From Ferrimonas sediminicola (GTDB lineage: Bacteria > Pseudomonadota > Gammaproteobacteria > Enterobacterales > Shewanellaceae), in the NCBI RefSeq assembly GCF_005116715.1, contig NZ_SWCI01000005.1:124001-188000 (forward strand): DNA of 64,000 nucleotides, read 5' to 3'. This document shows, one piece after another, positions 1 through 8,266 of this stretch; position 1 is the first letter of the stretch, and every line of letters begins with the position of its first letter. Both the position numbers and the translations under genes were made by a program. The notes below the pieces were generated by a model that was given only the letters and a program-made list of their open reading frames with translations, was not told the DNA's origin and searched no databases.

Positions 1-849
1 ATAGAAGATCGGCTTGCCTCCCTCCTCGAACATCACGAAGTGGTAGTTCTCCGGACTGGTGTACTTGAGGATCAGCAGGAAGATGAAGGGCAGTGCCGCC
101 ACGATCTTGGCCGACGCCCGGGCTTCGGAGGTCAGTGCGCTCTTCTTCTTGTCCAGGGCGCGGGCGTCGAACATCAGCCGGTTGATGCGGTTGATCACCT
201 CCTTCAGCTGCCCGCCACGGCTCAAGTTGAGGCGGATGGTGGAGACGAAGAAGAAGTACTCCACGTAGGGAAAGGTGGCGCCGCTGCGCTGCAGCACATC
301 ATCGGGGTCCTCACCAATGAGCAGACGCTCGGACATCAGCTTGAACTCGCGACCGACATCGTTCTCCAGCTGCTCCCCGACGTACTCGAAGGCGTGCACC
401 ACGCTCTGACCGGCGGACAGGGCCCCGGCGAGGATATTGAGGGCATCGGGGAAGTCGTCCTGGAAGCGCTGCTCCCGGGCACGTTTCAGATAAAGGACAA
501 ACAGCACGAAGGTGATGGGGTATCCCCAGCCCAACAGCATCGGCAGGCTCAGGTGCAGCAGCATCTCATTAAGGGCGTAGAGGCCGGTGGTGGCGACGCA
601 GATGTAGATGGCCAGGGTCACCTGGGGTTTGGGGGCCATCAGCTTCAGCAGGCTGCGCCAGTGCCCCCGGAGCCGGGTCTTGAAGCTGGAGTCGAAGCGG
701 CTGGCGTCGATCACCATCCGTGCCACCTCCTGGGCTTCCAGCTCACTCTCCATGCCAATCAGCTTATCCATCTTGCGCTGACGCTTTCGGTCCTGCCACC
801 AGACGAACAGCAGGCCGAACAGCACCAGCAGGAAGGCCAGGCGGATCAT
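1..849 (-). CDS. tadB: TadB, inner-membrane platform protein of the Tad pilus (3' end outside window)
   Basis: Inner-membrane protein of the Flp/Tad pilus assembly machine; TadB and TadC act as the platform on which the TadA ATPase works. I translated 283 codons from the ATG at 849; the frame is still open at base 1, so the C-terminus is missing. The visible protein starts with a hydrophobic segment followed by a basic stretch, then another hydrophobic pair, and then the T2SS-F-type cytoplasmic region with DDFPDALNILAGALSAGQ and a later membrane segment near IVAALPFIFLLIL. The start overlaps the tadA stop by four bases (ATGA), so translation is probably coupled. tadC would be expected just beyond the left edge. 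Confidence 0.9.
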   Translation of the reverse strand, partial: MIRLAFLLVLFGLLFVWWQDRKRQRKMDKLIGMESELEAQEVARMVIDASRFDSSFKTRLRGHWRSLLKLMAPKPQVTLAIYICVATTGLYALNEMLLHLSLPMLLGWGYPITFVLFVLYLKRAREQRFQDDFPDALNILAGALSAGQSVVHAFEYVGEQLENDVGREFKLMSERLLIGEDPDDVLQRSGATFPYVEYFFFVSTIRLNLSRGGQLKEVINRINRLMFDARALDKKKSALTSEARASAKIVAALPFIFLLILKYTSPENYHFVMFEEGGKPIFY

Positions 850-2114
850 GCGAAGATCTCCCTGAGCTCCTGCTCCAGACCGAAGAAGCGGGCACGCTCG
901 TAGATCACCGACCGGGTCGACAGCCCCGGGGTGCGGAAGTCACCGCGGATGCGGTTGCCGGAGAAGCCGTCGATGCCGGTCTCGAAGCGGAAGATGTCCT
1001 CCAGCACCACGTTATCCCCCTCCAGTCCCACCACCTCGGAGATGTGCATCACCTTGCGGCTACCGTCGTGCAGCCGCTTCACCTGCACGATCAGGTCCAC
1101 GGCGCTGACGATGGAGCGACGGATCGCCGCCAGGGGCAGGCTGGCAGTGGCCATCATCACCATGCTCTCCACCCGGGCGATGGCATCCCGCGGGCTGTTG
1201 GCGTGCAGGGTGGACATGGAGCCGTCGTGGCCGGTGTTCATCGCCTGCAGCATCTCAAACGCCTCCCCGCCGCGGCACTCGCCGACGATGATACGATCCG
1301 GACGCATCCGCAGGGCGTTGATCACCAGCTCGCGGGCGTCCACGGCGCCGGTGCCTTCGACGCTGGCCTGACGAGTCTCCAGGCGGACGATATGGGGCTG
1401 CTGCAGCTGCAGCTCCGCCGCGTCCTCGATGGTGACGATGCGCTCGGTCTCGCCGATGAAGGCGGACAGGGCGTTGAGCAGGGTGGTCTTTCCGGAGCCG
1501 GTGCCGCCGGAGATCAGCACGTTGCATTTGCAATGGGAGGCGATGGAGAGCAGCTTGGCCATCTCCATGGAGAGGGCGCCAAACTCCACCAGGTTCTCCA
1601 TCCTGATCTTCTGCTGCTTGAACTTGCGGATGGAGATGGAGGTGCCGTCGATGGCCAGAGGCGGAATGACGATGTTGACCCGGCTGCCATCTTCGAGGCG
1701 GGCATCACACAGGGGCTTGGCCTCGTCGATGCGTCGCCCGACGTTGGAGGCAATCCGCTTGGCGATGGTGTTCAGCTGCTTCTCATTGACGAACTGGATG
1801 TCGGAGCGCTCCACCTTGCCGCCAATCTCGATGAAGATGTCGTTGGGTCCGTTGATCATGATGTCGGAGATGTCATCGTTGTCCAGCAGCGCCTGCAGTG
1901 GCCCCAATCCCTTGAGCTCAGCGTACAGGGCACGCACCAGTTCGATACGCTGGATGCTGGTCACCTGAATCTGGCGCTGATCCACCAGCAGGTCCACCGA
2001 CAGGCGCAGCTGCTCCTGCAGCTCCTCTTTGCTGACGTCACCGACGCTGGCGGCATCGATGGCGTCGAAGATCTCATCCCTGAGATCGATGTAGATCTTC
2101 TTCAGTAGGCTCAT
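846..2114 (-). CDS. tadA: TadA/CpaF-type secretion ATPase of the Tad pilus
   Basis: Cytoplasmic hexameric ATPase that powers Flp pilus assembly (GspE/VirB11 superfamily, CpaF branch). Visible motifs are the Walker [12 protein letters not shown] near residue 200, the Asp-box-like region EDAAEL, the Walker B region [16 protein letters not shown], and the His-box [11 protein letters not shown]. About 422 residues, normal for CpaF. The open frame extends four codons upstream to a GTG at 2126, but the ATG at 2114 has a good GAGGTGG ribosome-binding site about 8 bases away and overlaps the tadZ stop as ATGA, so I chose it. It lies in an operon between tadZ and tadB. Confidence 0.95.
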   Translation of the reverse strand: MSLLKKIYIDLRDEIFDAIDAASVGDVSKEELQEQLRLSVDLLVDQRQIQVTSIQRIELVRALYAELKGLGPLQALLDNDDISDIMINGPNDIFIEIGGKVERSDIQFVNEKQLNTIAKRIASNVGRRIDEAKPLCDARLEDGSRVNIVIPPLAIDGTSISIRKFKQQKIRMENLVEFGALSMEMAKLLSIASHCKCNVLISGGTGSGKTTLLNALSAFIGETERIVTIEDAAELQLQQPHIVRLETRQASVEGTGAVDARELVINALRMRPDRIIVGECRGGEAFEMLQAMNTGHDGSMSTLHANSPRDAIARVESMVMMATASLPLAAIRRSIVSAVDLIVQVKRLHDGSRKVMHISEVVGLEGDNVVLEDIFRFETGIDGFSGNRIRGDFRTPGLSTRSVIYERARFFGLEQELREIFA

Positions 2115-3316
2115 CGCGACAACCACCTCAGTCGACCCCCGCCATAGATGCGCTTTCCGGCCAGCTCATCGACGATGGCGGCCAGGCTGCGCAGCAACCT
2201 CTTCGACTCCAGGAAGGACTGGCCCTTCTGAATCAGCCCCTTCTCCAGGCCCGCCTCATAGGGCAGTTGCAGGGCGGATTCCATCTTCAGCTTCTCCAGG
2301 GCATCCCCCATGGAAAGGGCGTAATCGCCGTTGGGCCTGGACTGGTTGAGGATCACCCGGTGCGGGATCTTGTCCAGCTTGCGTTTAAGCTGGTTGTAGG
2401 CGCGCAGGGAGCTGACCGAGGGGTCGAGCACCACGTAGATGCGGTGGTAGCGCTCGGCAAAGCCGGGGTCGTTGACCTCGTCGAACAGGGTCGAGGGGAC
2501 CGAGTCGATGATGAAGTTGTAGTCCTGGGCCAGTTGCCGCGACAGCTCCAGCAGGTTGGGCGCGTGGAATCCGACGCAGTTGTTGACGCTCTCCAGCATC
2601 AGGGCGTCGGCCCGGCCATTGACCCGATTGAGATAGGTCCTGGCGATGGAGGCATCGATCTCCTTGTGGCTGAGATCCGAGCTGTTCTGGCGGATCTTCA
2701 GCCCCTCGATCCCCAGGTAGAGATCACTGCTGACCGCGCCGTTGTCGTGATCCACCAGCAGGGTCGGCAGGCCAGCCTTGGCGGAGAACAGGTGAGTCAG
2801 GGCGCTGCTGACACAGCTCACCCCGACCCCGCCCTTGCTGCCCAGCACCAGCAGGCGCTTGGCGGTGCGGGCGCGGTAACCGCCGATGGCGGGCCCGGGC
2901 CGGCGCAAGTCGCCGACATTGTGGATCAGGCCATTGACGTTGCCCTCCCACAGCAGGTAGCGGGCCCCCTGGGCCTCCACCCAGTTCTTCAGGCGGATGG
3001 AGTCGGACTTCCCCAGGATGATGACGCTGATCTGCACATCCAGCTGGGTGGTGTTGGCCTCCACCGTCTCCCTGAGCTGCTGCTCATCGGCGTGACGCAG
3101 GTCCAGGATCAGGATACGGGCGCCATACTCTCCCTCCGCCCAGGTGCGCACCCGCTCCAGCTTGGCCTCAGTCTTGGGAGTGCCGAAACCCTCGATGGCA
3201 TAGCCTTCGGTAATGCGCTCGATCAGCTCGGGATCGGGGGAGACCAGCAGATCCGGGCACTGCTGCGCCTCACTCTTCTGGGTGGCGCCGCTCTTGAAGA
3301 TGCTGCTCAGGTTCAT
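2111..3316 (-). CDS. tadZ: TadZ/CpaE-like ParA-family protein of the Tad pilus
   Basis: Pilus-assembly protein thought to position the Tad machine at the cell pole. About 401 residues: an N-terminal receiver-like domain (roughly 1-130), then a MinD/ParA-type ATPase domain with the deviant Walker A GSKGGVGVSCVSSA near residue 145 and a C-terminal helical part. The invariant P-loop Lys is followed by Val-Ser rather than Lys-Thr/Ser, as in many TadZ proteins, so ATPase activity may be weak. A longer open frame begins at 3421, but its extra N-terminus lies inside the upstream cpaD gene; the ATG at 3316 overlaps the cpaD stop as ATGA. Confidence 0.9.
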   Translation of the reverse strand: MNLSSIFKSGATQKSEAQQCPDLLVSPDPELIERITEGYAIEGFGTPKTEAKLERVRTWAEGEYGARILILDLRHADEQQLRETVEANTTQLDVQISVIILGKSDSIRLKNWVEAQGARYLLWEGNVNGLIHNVGDLRRPGPAIGGYRARTAKRLLVLGSKGGVGVSCVSSALTHLFSAKAGLPTLLVDHDNGAVSSDLYLGIEGLKIRQNSSDLSHKEIDASIARTYLNRVNGRADALMLESVNNCVGFHAPNLLELSRQLAQDYNFIIDSVPSTLFDEVNDPGFAERYHRIYVVLDPSVSSLRAYNQLKRKLDKIPHRVILNQSRPNGDYALSMGDALEKLKMESALQLPYEAGLEKGLIQKGQSFLESKRLLRSLAAIVDELAGKRIYGGGRLRWLSR

Positions 3317-3783
3317 CGGCCACCCCCAGGCAGGGGGTTGACCAGGCTGAGGCTGCGGTTGTACTCCAGGGTGCAGCCGAAGCGGTACTGCTCCCGCTTG
3401 GCCATGGAGAGACGGCCGCACTCCTCCCCCTGAATCAGCAGGTAGCGGGCATCCAGGGTCAGCCTGTCCTTGGCGTCACCGGGCAGGGCCACCAGGGCGA
3501 CGCGCACCGGGGACACCCCGAAGCCGTAGGCCGACAACTTCAGGTTGTTGGCCAGGGACTCGGCGCCGGGGCCATACCCGATGCTCAGGCTCAGATGGTC
3601 GGAATGCTCGCTGAGCTGGCGGAGAAAGGCTTCGGAACGATGACCCGCATCGGGCAACCGGGCCGAGGCCAGCTCCAGGCGGCTCTCGATCTGGCGGACG
3701 GTGACCCGGGCCGGCTCGACCACATCGTAGGAGCTGGTGCACCCGGCAAGCAGCACCGTCATCAACAGAACCATACGCTTCAT
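3313..3783 (-). CDS. cpaD: CpaD-like pilus lipoprotein
   Basis: Small outer-membrane-associated lipoprotein of the Tad system, thought to support the secretin. 156 residues, with a short hydrophobic signal ending in the lipobox LLAGC (Cys15). The C-terminal segment containing FGCTLEYNRSL and then NPLP resembles the conserved end of CpaD, where an FGC motif precedes an N-x-A/N-P motif; this is my main reason for the call. The gene sits between the secretin and tadZ, the usual cpaD place, with 4-base overlaps on both sides. Overall similarity in this family is low, so the name rests on lipobox, C-terminal motif and position together. Confidence 0.8.
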   Translation of the reverse strand: MKRMVLLMTVLLAGCTSSYDVVEPARVTVRQIESRLELASARLPDAGHRSEAFLRQLSEHSDHLSLSIGYGPGAESLANNLKLSAYGFGVSPVRVALVALPGDAKDRLTLDARYLLIQGEECGRLSMAKREQYRFGCTLEYNRSLSLVNPLPGGGR

Positions 3784-5117
3784 CGGAAACCTCCCTGGGT
3801 CAATACTTCTTGCAGTTCAGGTTGCTGGGGGTTGCCGAACTCCACCCCCAACAGGCGCTCCAGATCACTGGTACGCTGCATCACCGGCAGTCGTACCCGC
3901 TCCGGAGAGGTGGGTTGCACCAGGTTCACCGTGGCCACGATAATCAGTTCGGTCTTGGTGTAGTCGGACTCGGTATGACTGAACAGGCTTCCCAGCAACG
4001 GAATGTCGCCCAGCAGCGGGACCCGGGAGAGCAGCTCCCGCTCCTCGGAGGTGAGCAACCCGGCCAGGACGAAGCTCTGGCCATCCTTCAGCTGAACCGT
4101 CGTGTGGGCCCGGCGGGTACGCAGGGCCGGGATGTTGGCGATGGTGCTGTCGTAGGTGTTCTGGGGGTCGACTGAGCTCACCTCGGGCATCAGGGAGAGA
4201 CGGATGTTGTCACTGTCCATCACCTTGGCAACCAGGTTGAGCTTGATGCCATACTCCTTGTAGGTCACCGACACGGTGTCGTCGGTGCGCACGGCGATGG
4301 GGATCTCGCCTCCCACCAGGAAGCTGGCGGTCTCACCGGAGATCACCGACAGGTTGGGCTCGGCCAGCACCTGCCCCAGGGTTTCATCCTTCTTGGCGGA
4401 GATCACCGAGATGATGTCTTCGGCGGAAAAGTCCAGCAGGTAGTCGACGAACTGGCCCGCCTCGGCGCCCTCGGAGCCATACTGAACCCCCAACTGACTC
4501 AGCAGGCCGCTGGAGACCTCGGCTACGGTCAGCTTGACGTTGATCTGCTCGGTGGTCAGCACCTTGAGGTTGTTGATCACCCCGCGATAGAGGCTGGTGC
4601 GGCCATATTCGAGGTTGGCCAGCTCGTAGCCATTGGTGTCGTTGAGCACGATCTCGTTGACCTGGACCTCCTTGGCCAGCATCTCGCCCACCAGCTCATA
4701 CACCGACTGCTTGACCGCCTCACTGGAGACGGTGCCCTCGAGCACCACCTGCTGCAACACATTGCGGATGGTGATCTTCTCATCGGGATAGTGCGCGGCC
4801 ACCAACTGCTCCAGCACCCTGGGGTTGAGGTTGACCACCAGGGTGTGGTTCGCCAGTTCGTTGCCGCTGTCGTCGTAGAGGATGACGGTGGAGAGCCCGG
4901 GAGACACGCCGAACACCACCACCTTGTGGTTGTCCACCACCTTGTAGTCCGCCACCTTGGCGTTGGAGATGAACACGGTGTCGATCGCCTTGCCGGATCT
5001 CAGGGTCTTGGCCCCCCCCTCATCCAGGTTGTAGGTGGCGGCAACGGCCGGGTTGATGGCCACCAGGGCCAGGGATGCCAGGCCCGCCAGGGCGCCAATC
5101 AGTGTGTTTGTCATCAT
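3780..5117 (-). CDS. rcpA: RcpA/CpaC outer-membrane secretin of the Tad pilus
   Basis: Outer-membrane channel for Flp pili. 445 residues: signal peptide 1-26 ending in AVA, an N-terminal pilus/BON-like region (about 28-180), then the secretin domain from about 235. Secretin hallmarks seen are EPNLSVISGETASFLVGG, LKDGQSFVLAGLLT and VPLLGDIPLLGSLF near residue 370. Length is normal for CpaC. The start codon at 5117 overlaps the rcpC stop as ATGA; a second Met follows immediately. The tail after the secretin domain, about 60 residues, is presumably periplasmic. Confidence 0.95.
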   Translation of the reverse strand: MMTNTLIGALAGLASLALVAINPAVAATYNLDEGGAKTLRSGKAIDTVFISNAKVADYKVVDNHKVVVFGVSPGLSTVILYDDSGNELANHTLVVNLNPRVLEQLVAAHYPDEKITIRNVLQQVVLEGTVSSEAVKQSVYELVGEMLAKEVQVNEIVLNDTNGYELANLEYGRTSLYRGVINNLKVLTTEQINVKLTVAEVSSGLLSQLGVQYGSEGAEAGQFVDYLLDFSAEDIISVISAKKDETLGQVLAEPNLSVISGETASFLVGGEIPIAVRTDDTVSVTYKEYGIKLNLVAKVMDSDNIRLSLMPEVSSVDPQNTYDSTIANIPALRTRRAHTTVQLKDGQSFVLAGLLTSEERELLSRVPLLGDIPLLGSLFSHTESDYTKTELIIVATVNLVQPTSPERVRLPVMQRTSDLERLLGVEFGNPQQPELQEVLTQGGFR

Positions 5118-5887
5118 TGAGACTCCCCGGCCCGCAGTTCACGCACCCCACTGAGGCGGTCGATGATGTCGCTGCTCTTTACCGACAGGGTGTTGCCGGT
5201 CAGGCGTGATGGCACCAGGGTGATGTCCCCCAGCTTGCGGGCCATCTCCAGCTGCAGCACCTGCTCCACCGTCAGGGCGATCAGCAGGCTGCTGCCGGCC
5301 TCCTCGGACTCCTGCTGGTTCGCCGGCGCGCTGAGCACCTGGATCACCTTGGCGTCCTCGACGATCACCCGGCTGGTGATGTCGGTGATCTCGGCGTAGC
5401 CCGCCTCCTTGATATTGTGGGTGGCGGCGGTGGTGGCGACGAAGCTGACCCGGTCCCCGACCGCGATGGGAATGGTATCGATGGCCTGGTTATCGTCGGG
5501 AGAATAAAAATAGGGGACATATTTGTCGCCAATCGACAGCATCAAGTACCCCTTGTCTCCGGGGTTTGACACCATGTCAGATAATAAAAAGCTTCCAGCC
5601 TTGAAGTCACCACTGAATACACTCCCCTTGGTGACTTTTAGATCCTTCGAGGGAGTAATATTTTGTTTAAGGACGGCTGACTCGTTAAGTGTCAAAAACT
5701 CCAGTGAGCTTTTATCCACCGACTCAGAACGGGAAACATCTCGAACCAAGCGTACCACCTCCACCTCTCTGACTTTATTCTCCACGGCCTGGACCTGCGG
5801 GGCCGGAGCGATGAGGAACTCTTCCAGCGAGAAGATGGAAAACAGTACGATGCCGAAGATAATGACGAAAATGAATAACCTACTCAT
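5114..5887 (-). CDS. rcpC: RcpC/CpaB periplasmic pilus assembly protein
   Basis: Periplasmic, membrane-anchored component of the Tad machine with an SAF domain that may bind peptidoglycan or glycan. 257 residues, with one N-terminal membrane anchor (about 4-22) and a CpaB-type domain containing SVFSGDFKAGSFLLSDMV. It is the first gene after the flp terminator and overlaps rcpA by four bases. Unusually, no Shine-Dalgarno sequence is visible in the 15 bases before the ATG; the only GGAGG lies in the 5' arm of the terminator hairpin just upstream, so translation may be weak or structure-dependent. Confidence 0.9.
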   Translation of the reverse strand: MSRLFIFVIIFGIVLFSIFSLEEFLIAPAPQVQAVENKVREVEVVRLVRDVSRSESVDKSSLEFLTLNESAVLKQNITPSKDLKVTKGSVFSGDFKAGSFLLSDMVSNPGDKGYLMLSIGDKYVPYFYSPDDNQAIDTIPIAVGDRVSFVATTAATHNIKEAGYAEITDITSRVIVEDAKVIQVLSAPANQQESEEAGSSLLIALTVEQVLQLEMARKLGDITLVPSRLTGNTLSVKSSDIIDRLSGVRELRAGESQ

Positions 5888-5896
5888 AGCATCTAC

Positions 5897-5923
5897 AAAA
5901 AAAGGAGGGCAAGCCTCCTTTTT
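5897..5923 (-). terminator. Intrinsic terminator between flp and rcpC
   Basis: Perfect 10-bp stem (AAAAAGGAGG paired with CCTCCTTTTT), 5-base loop, and a run of T on the minus strand. It ends about 10 bases before the rcpC start codon, so it separates the pilin message from the assembly genes; read-through would set the low level of the latter. Confidence 0.8.
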
Positions 5924-6026
5924 GCTCTTATCCGATATTGAGTCTTATCGCCGGCAGACTAAATAGTTAAACTATCAATTTAGATTGCCGGCCTGTGGAA
6001 ACACCAACAGTTCCTTGGCGACTGAC

Positions 6027-6090
6027 AATTAATTGGCGAAGACAATCAACTCCACGACGAGCAATTAATTGGCGCCGGCGATTAATTGGC
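6027..6090 (-). repeat. Three copies of a GCCAATTAAT element at the flp 3' end
   Basis: On the minus strand GCCAATTAAT occurs at about 6081-6090, 6064-6073 and 6028-6037. The first copy contains the last sense codons and the stop of flp (GCC AAT TAA); the others follow in the 3' untranslated region, spaced 17 and 36 bases apart. They look like duplications of the gene end. No function is evident. Confidence 0.7.
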
Positions 6091-6294
6091 AGTGCTCGCG
6101 GATGTCATGTTGGTCTGAATGGAGCCTACGGCGTTGGTCAGGGCCGTCTTCAGCGAGCCGTCATTAAATACAACTAGGATAATTGCGGACATGGCAACGG
6201 CAATGATGGCATATTCTACTGCGGTTACACCACGCTCGTCTTTGATGTACTGACCGAAAGACAGGTAGAATTTGGACTTGATGTAATCAAACAT
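6082..6294 (-). CDS. flp: Flp-type prepilin (major pilin of the Tad pilus)
   Basis: Structural subunit of the Flp pilus. 70 residues from the ATG at 6294. A 22-residue leader ends in ERG, followed by the Flp motif VTAVEYAIIAVAMSAIILVVF: cleavage after Gly22 leaves a mature pilin of 48 residues with Glu5 and Tyr6, as expected for TadV processing. The hydrophobic helix follows directly. A longer open frame reaches 6384, but the extra 30 residues do not fit the family and the 6294 ATG has GGGGGA upstream. It is the first gene of the minus-strand tad operon, followed by a terminator before rcpC. Confidence 0.95.
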   Translation of the reverse strand: MFDYIKSKFYLSFGQYIKDERGVTAVEYAIIAVAMSAIILVVFNDGSLKTALTNAVGSIQTNMTSASTAN

Positions 6295-6491
6295 TATTAG
6301 GTTCCCCCAGGATAAATTTTCTTTGGCTTTCTGGCCTTGGTTTCTTTGCCACACCAATACTAAGTTTGATCCAAATTCCGCCACCAGACTTTTCTGCTTA
6401 TATTTTTATAAGAAAAAAACGATAAAGTCTGATACAGTCGATGGGACTCGGCTTTAACAGCCGGGCTAAATGGCTGACATAGGGGTGGAGA

Positions 6492-6908
6492 GTGCTGCTG
6501 ATTATTCTTTCGCTAGTGAGTCTGGTTGCCATAAGAAGCGACATTACGCGGAGAAGAATTTCAAATAATACAGTTATTTCTACCGGCGTTATTACCGCTG
6601 CCATCGCTCTGACCGGGCCGCAACAACAGCTGCAGTTGCTGCTACCCACCATCATTATTGCTGTTGGCGTGGCATTAATGTGGCTAAATATTCTGGGCGC
6701 CGGCGACACCAAACTGCTGGCGGCCTATGGCCTGGGCATCAACCCCCAGCTGTTTCCCGGCGTGCTGATGGTGATCACCCTCATCGGCGGCGCCGTCGCC
6801 GTCGCCATGCTGATCGCCGACCGCGGTGCGGTCAGGCAGAGGGGGATTCCCTACGGACCCGCCATCGCCGTCGGCGGTTGCCTGGGGGTGGTGCTGAGCA
6901 ACCTGTGA
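6492..6908 (+). CDS. tadV: TadV/CpaA-type prepilin peptidase
   Basis: Inner-membrane aspartic protease that removes the leader from the Flp prepilin. 138 residues, several membrane segments. The two catalytic aspartates are visible: Asp in IRSDITRRRISN near residue 17, and the GxGD motif GAGDTKLLAA near residue 75. It lacks the N-terminal methyltransferase domain of PilD, as normal for CpaA. Starts at a GTG (6492) with AGGGG about 7 bases upstream. It is transcribed divergently from flp, the two sharing an AT-rich intergenic region of about 200 bases that probably holds both promoters. Confidence 0.9.
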   Translation: MLLIILSLVSLVAIRSDITRRRISNNTVISTGVITAAIALTGPQQQLQLLLPTIIIAVGVALMWLNILGAGDTKLLAAYGLGINPQLFPGVLMVITLIGGAVAVAMLIADRGAVRQRGIPYGPAIAVGGCLGVVLSNL

Positions 6909-7068
6909 TGACCCCTTACTAGGATCAAGGCGACCGGCAAGCGCAGAAGCTGAAATCAAAATTGACGCGGGCACGGTGGACGGGGGCTGAGCCGCGCAAC
7001 CGGACTATAAAAAAATAGATATCAAAGACTTAAAACAAAAATGAGACAGAGACACAAATACTGGGGGA

Positions 7069-7902
7069 ATGATGAATCGCTCTATCGACATCAAATATCT
7101 TAAGACCTTTGCCTGTGTTGCGGACAAGCGCAGCTACAGTGATGCCGCCACAACGCTGTTTCTGACTCAGCCTGCGGTATCTCAACATGTTCGCAAGGTG
7201 GAGGATCACTTTGGCAAGCGGCTGCTGGAGAAGAGCTCGGGACTGAAGCTGACCCGGGAGGGTCAGTTGGTGTTTCACTACAGTCAGCGGGCGATCCGGC
7301 TGCAAGACGAGATGATGAGCGAATTCGCCAAGCTGGATGAGCAGCAGTTCCTCAAGATCGCCATCAGCGACGGCATCCGCCCCGATCTGGTAACGGCCAT
7401 CACCCGACTGCTGTCGCAGTCCGCCAGCCTCAACCTCTCCATCTCCCGCTTCTCCACCATGACCCCCGCCATCATCGACGACTCCGACCTGACCCTGGGG
7501 TTCGTCCGACCGGAGGAGAAGTCCATGGCCAGGGACATCCTGCTGGAGCAGCCGATGAGCCTGGTCCCCCCCGCCGGCGAGGCGGCCATCTCCAGGGTGG
7601 TGTTCAGCACCATGCTGGAACAGAGCCTGGCCAAGCGGATCCTCGATGAAAGCGGCCTGGCCAGTGACGACGAGTGTCAGTGGTTCCAGAGTGAGTCCGC
7701 CAGCCTGCTCGGCGAGGCGCCCTATGCTCCGGGCCAGGCGGCGGTGCTGCCGGTCTGGAGCCTGCCCCAGGGCACCGAGCAACGCCCCCTGGTGGCCTAT
7801 CCCCTGGGCTTCTTCCTGCGCGCCTCCAACCAGTTCAGGAAGCATTTCGACATGTATGCCCTAACCGACCGAATTCGGGAACTGGCGACCCCTCAGGGAT
7901 AG
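7069..7902 (+). CDS. LysR-family transcriptional regulator
   Basis: DNA-binding regulator, 277 residues. The N-terminal winged helix-turn-helix (about 6-65) is typical, with AATTLFLTQPAVSQHVRKVE. The effector-binding half (about 95-270) is slightly short and diverged for a LysR protein, and no ligand can be read from it. Two Met codons occur in tandem (7069 and 7072) after a GGGGGA ribosome-binding site. It lies downstream of tadV with a 160-base gap, so control of the pilus locus is possible but unproven. The 3' end overlaps the decayed gene on the other strand by 10 bases. Confidence 0.9.
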   Translation: MMNRSIDIKYLKTFACVADKRSYSDAATTLFLTQPAVSQHVRKVEDHFGKRLLEKSSGLKLTREGQLVFHYSQRAIRLQDEMMSEFAKLDEQQFLKIAISDGIRPDLVTAITRLLSQSASLNLSISRFSTMTPAIIDDSDLTLGFVRPEEKSMARDILLEQPMSLVPPAGEAAISRVVFSTMLEQSLAKRILDESGLASDDECQWFQSESASLLGEAPYAPGQAAVLPVWSLPQGTEQRPLVAYPLGFFLRASNQFRKHFDMYALTDRIRELATPQG

Positions 7903-8242
7903 AGCCGACACCTCAGCACCCCGGTGTCGGCCATGGCGCGGCTGAACGGCCGCAGTGCCAGGGAGATGACGAAGATCGCCCCACTGAACAGCAGTGCGAG
8001 GGGATCCCCCATCACCGCCAGGGCATTGATGAGGACAAAGTTGCAAAGCATCGACAGCACCATGGCGATGAGGCAGATCGGCAGCAGTTGCACCGCAACT
8101 TATCGTCGCATCATCAGCGACAGGGCGCCAGCTAGGCCTGGTTACCGATCTGTGTCATCAGGTCATCCAGGGCACCACCGCCATCCCATATTAGTGCCAG
8201 GAACGCCACCAGCCAGAAATACCGCGAAGCTCTCTGTGCCAT
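7893..8242 (-). pseudogene. Decayed gene for a small four-helix membrane protein
   Basis: Two collinear pieces of one protein are seen on the minus strand. From the ATG at 8242, 36 codons give a first membrane segment (RYFWLVAFLALIW then LDDLMTQIGNQ) ending in TAG at 8132-8134. A shifted frame then resumes with GALSLMMRR, hits a TAA, and continues with two more membrane segments (containing INALAVMGDPLALLF) to a stop at 7893. From memory, a widespread family of proteins of about 145 residues starts with an FWLVAxxALxWN helix and ends with a NAFxVMG helix pair, so the middle helix region appears deleted. The 66-residue open frame 7893-8093 is the C-terminal remnant. Confidence 0.65.
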
Positions 8243-8266
8243 CGCACTCTCCCGTTGTTCCTGGGT

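Noticed and set aside
2267-3433. Plus-strand open frame of 388 codons
   Set aside because: It lies opposite tadZ, with the Gln/Gly/Leu/His-rich composition of antisense frames in GC-rich genes, and no recognised domain.
6295-6491. Sigma-54 promoter before flp
   Set aside because: GG and GC elements are present but not at the -24/-12 spacing.
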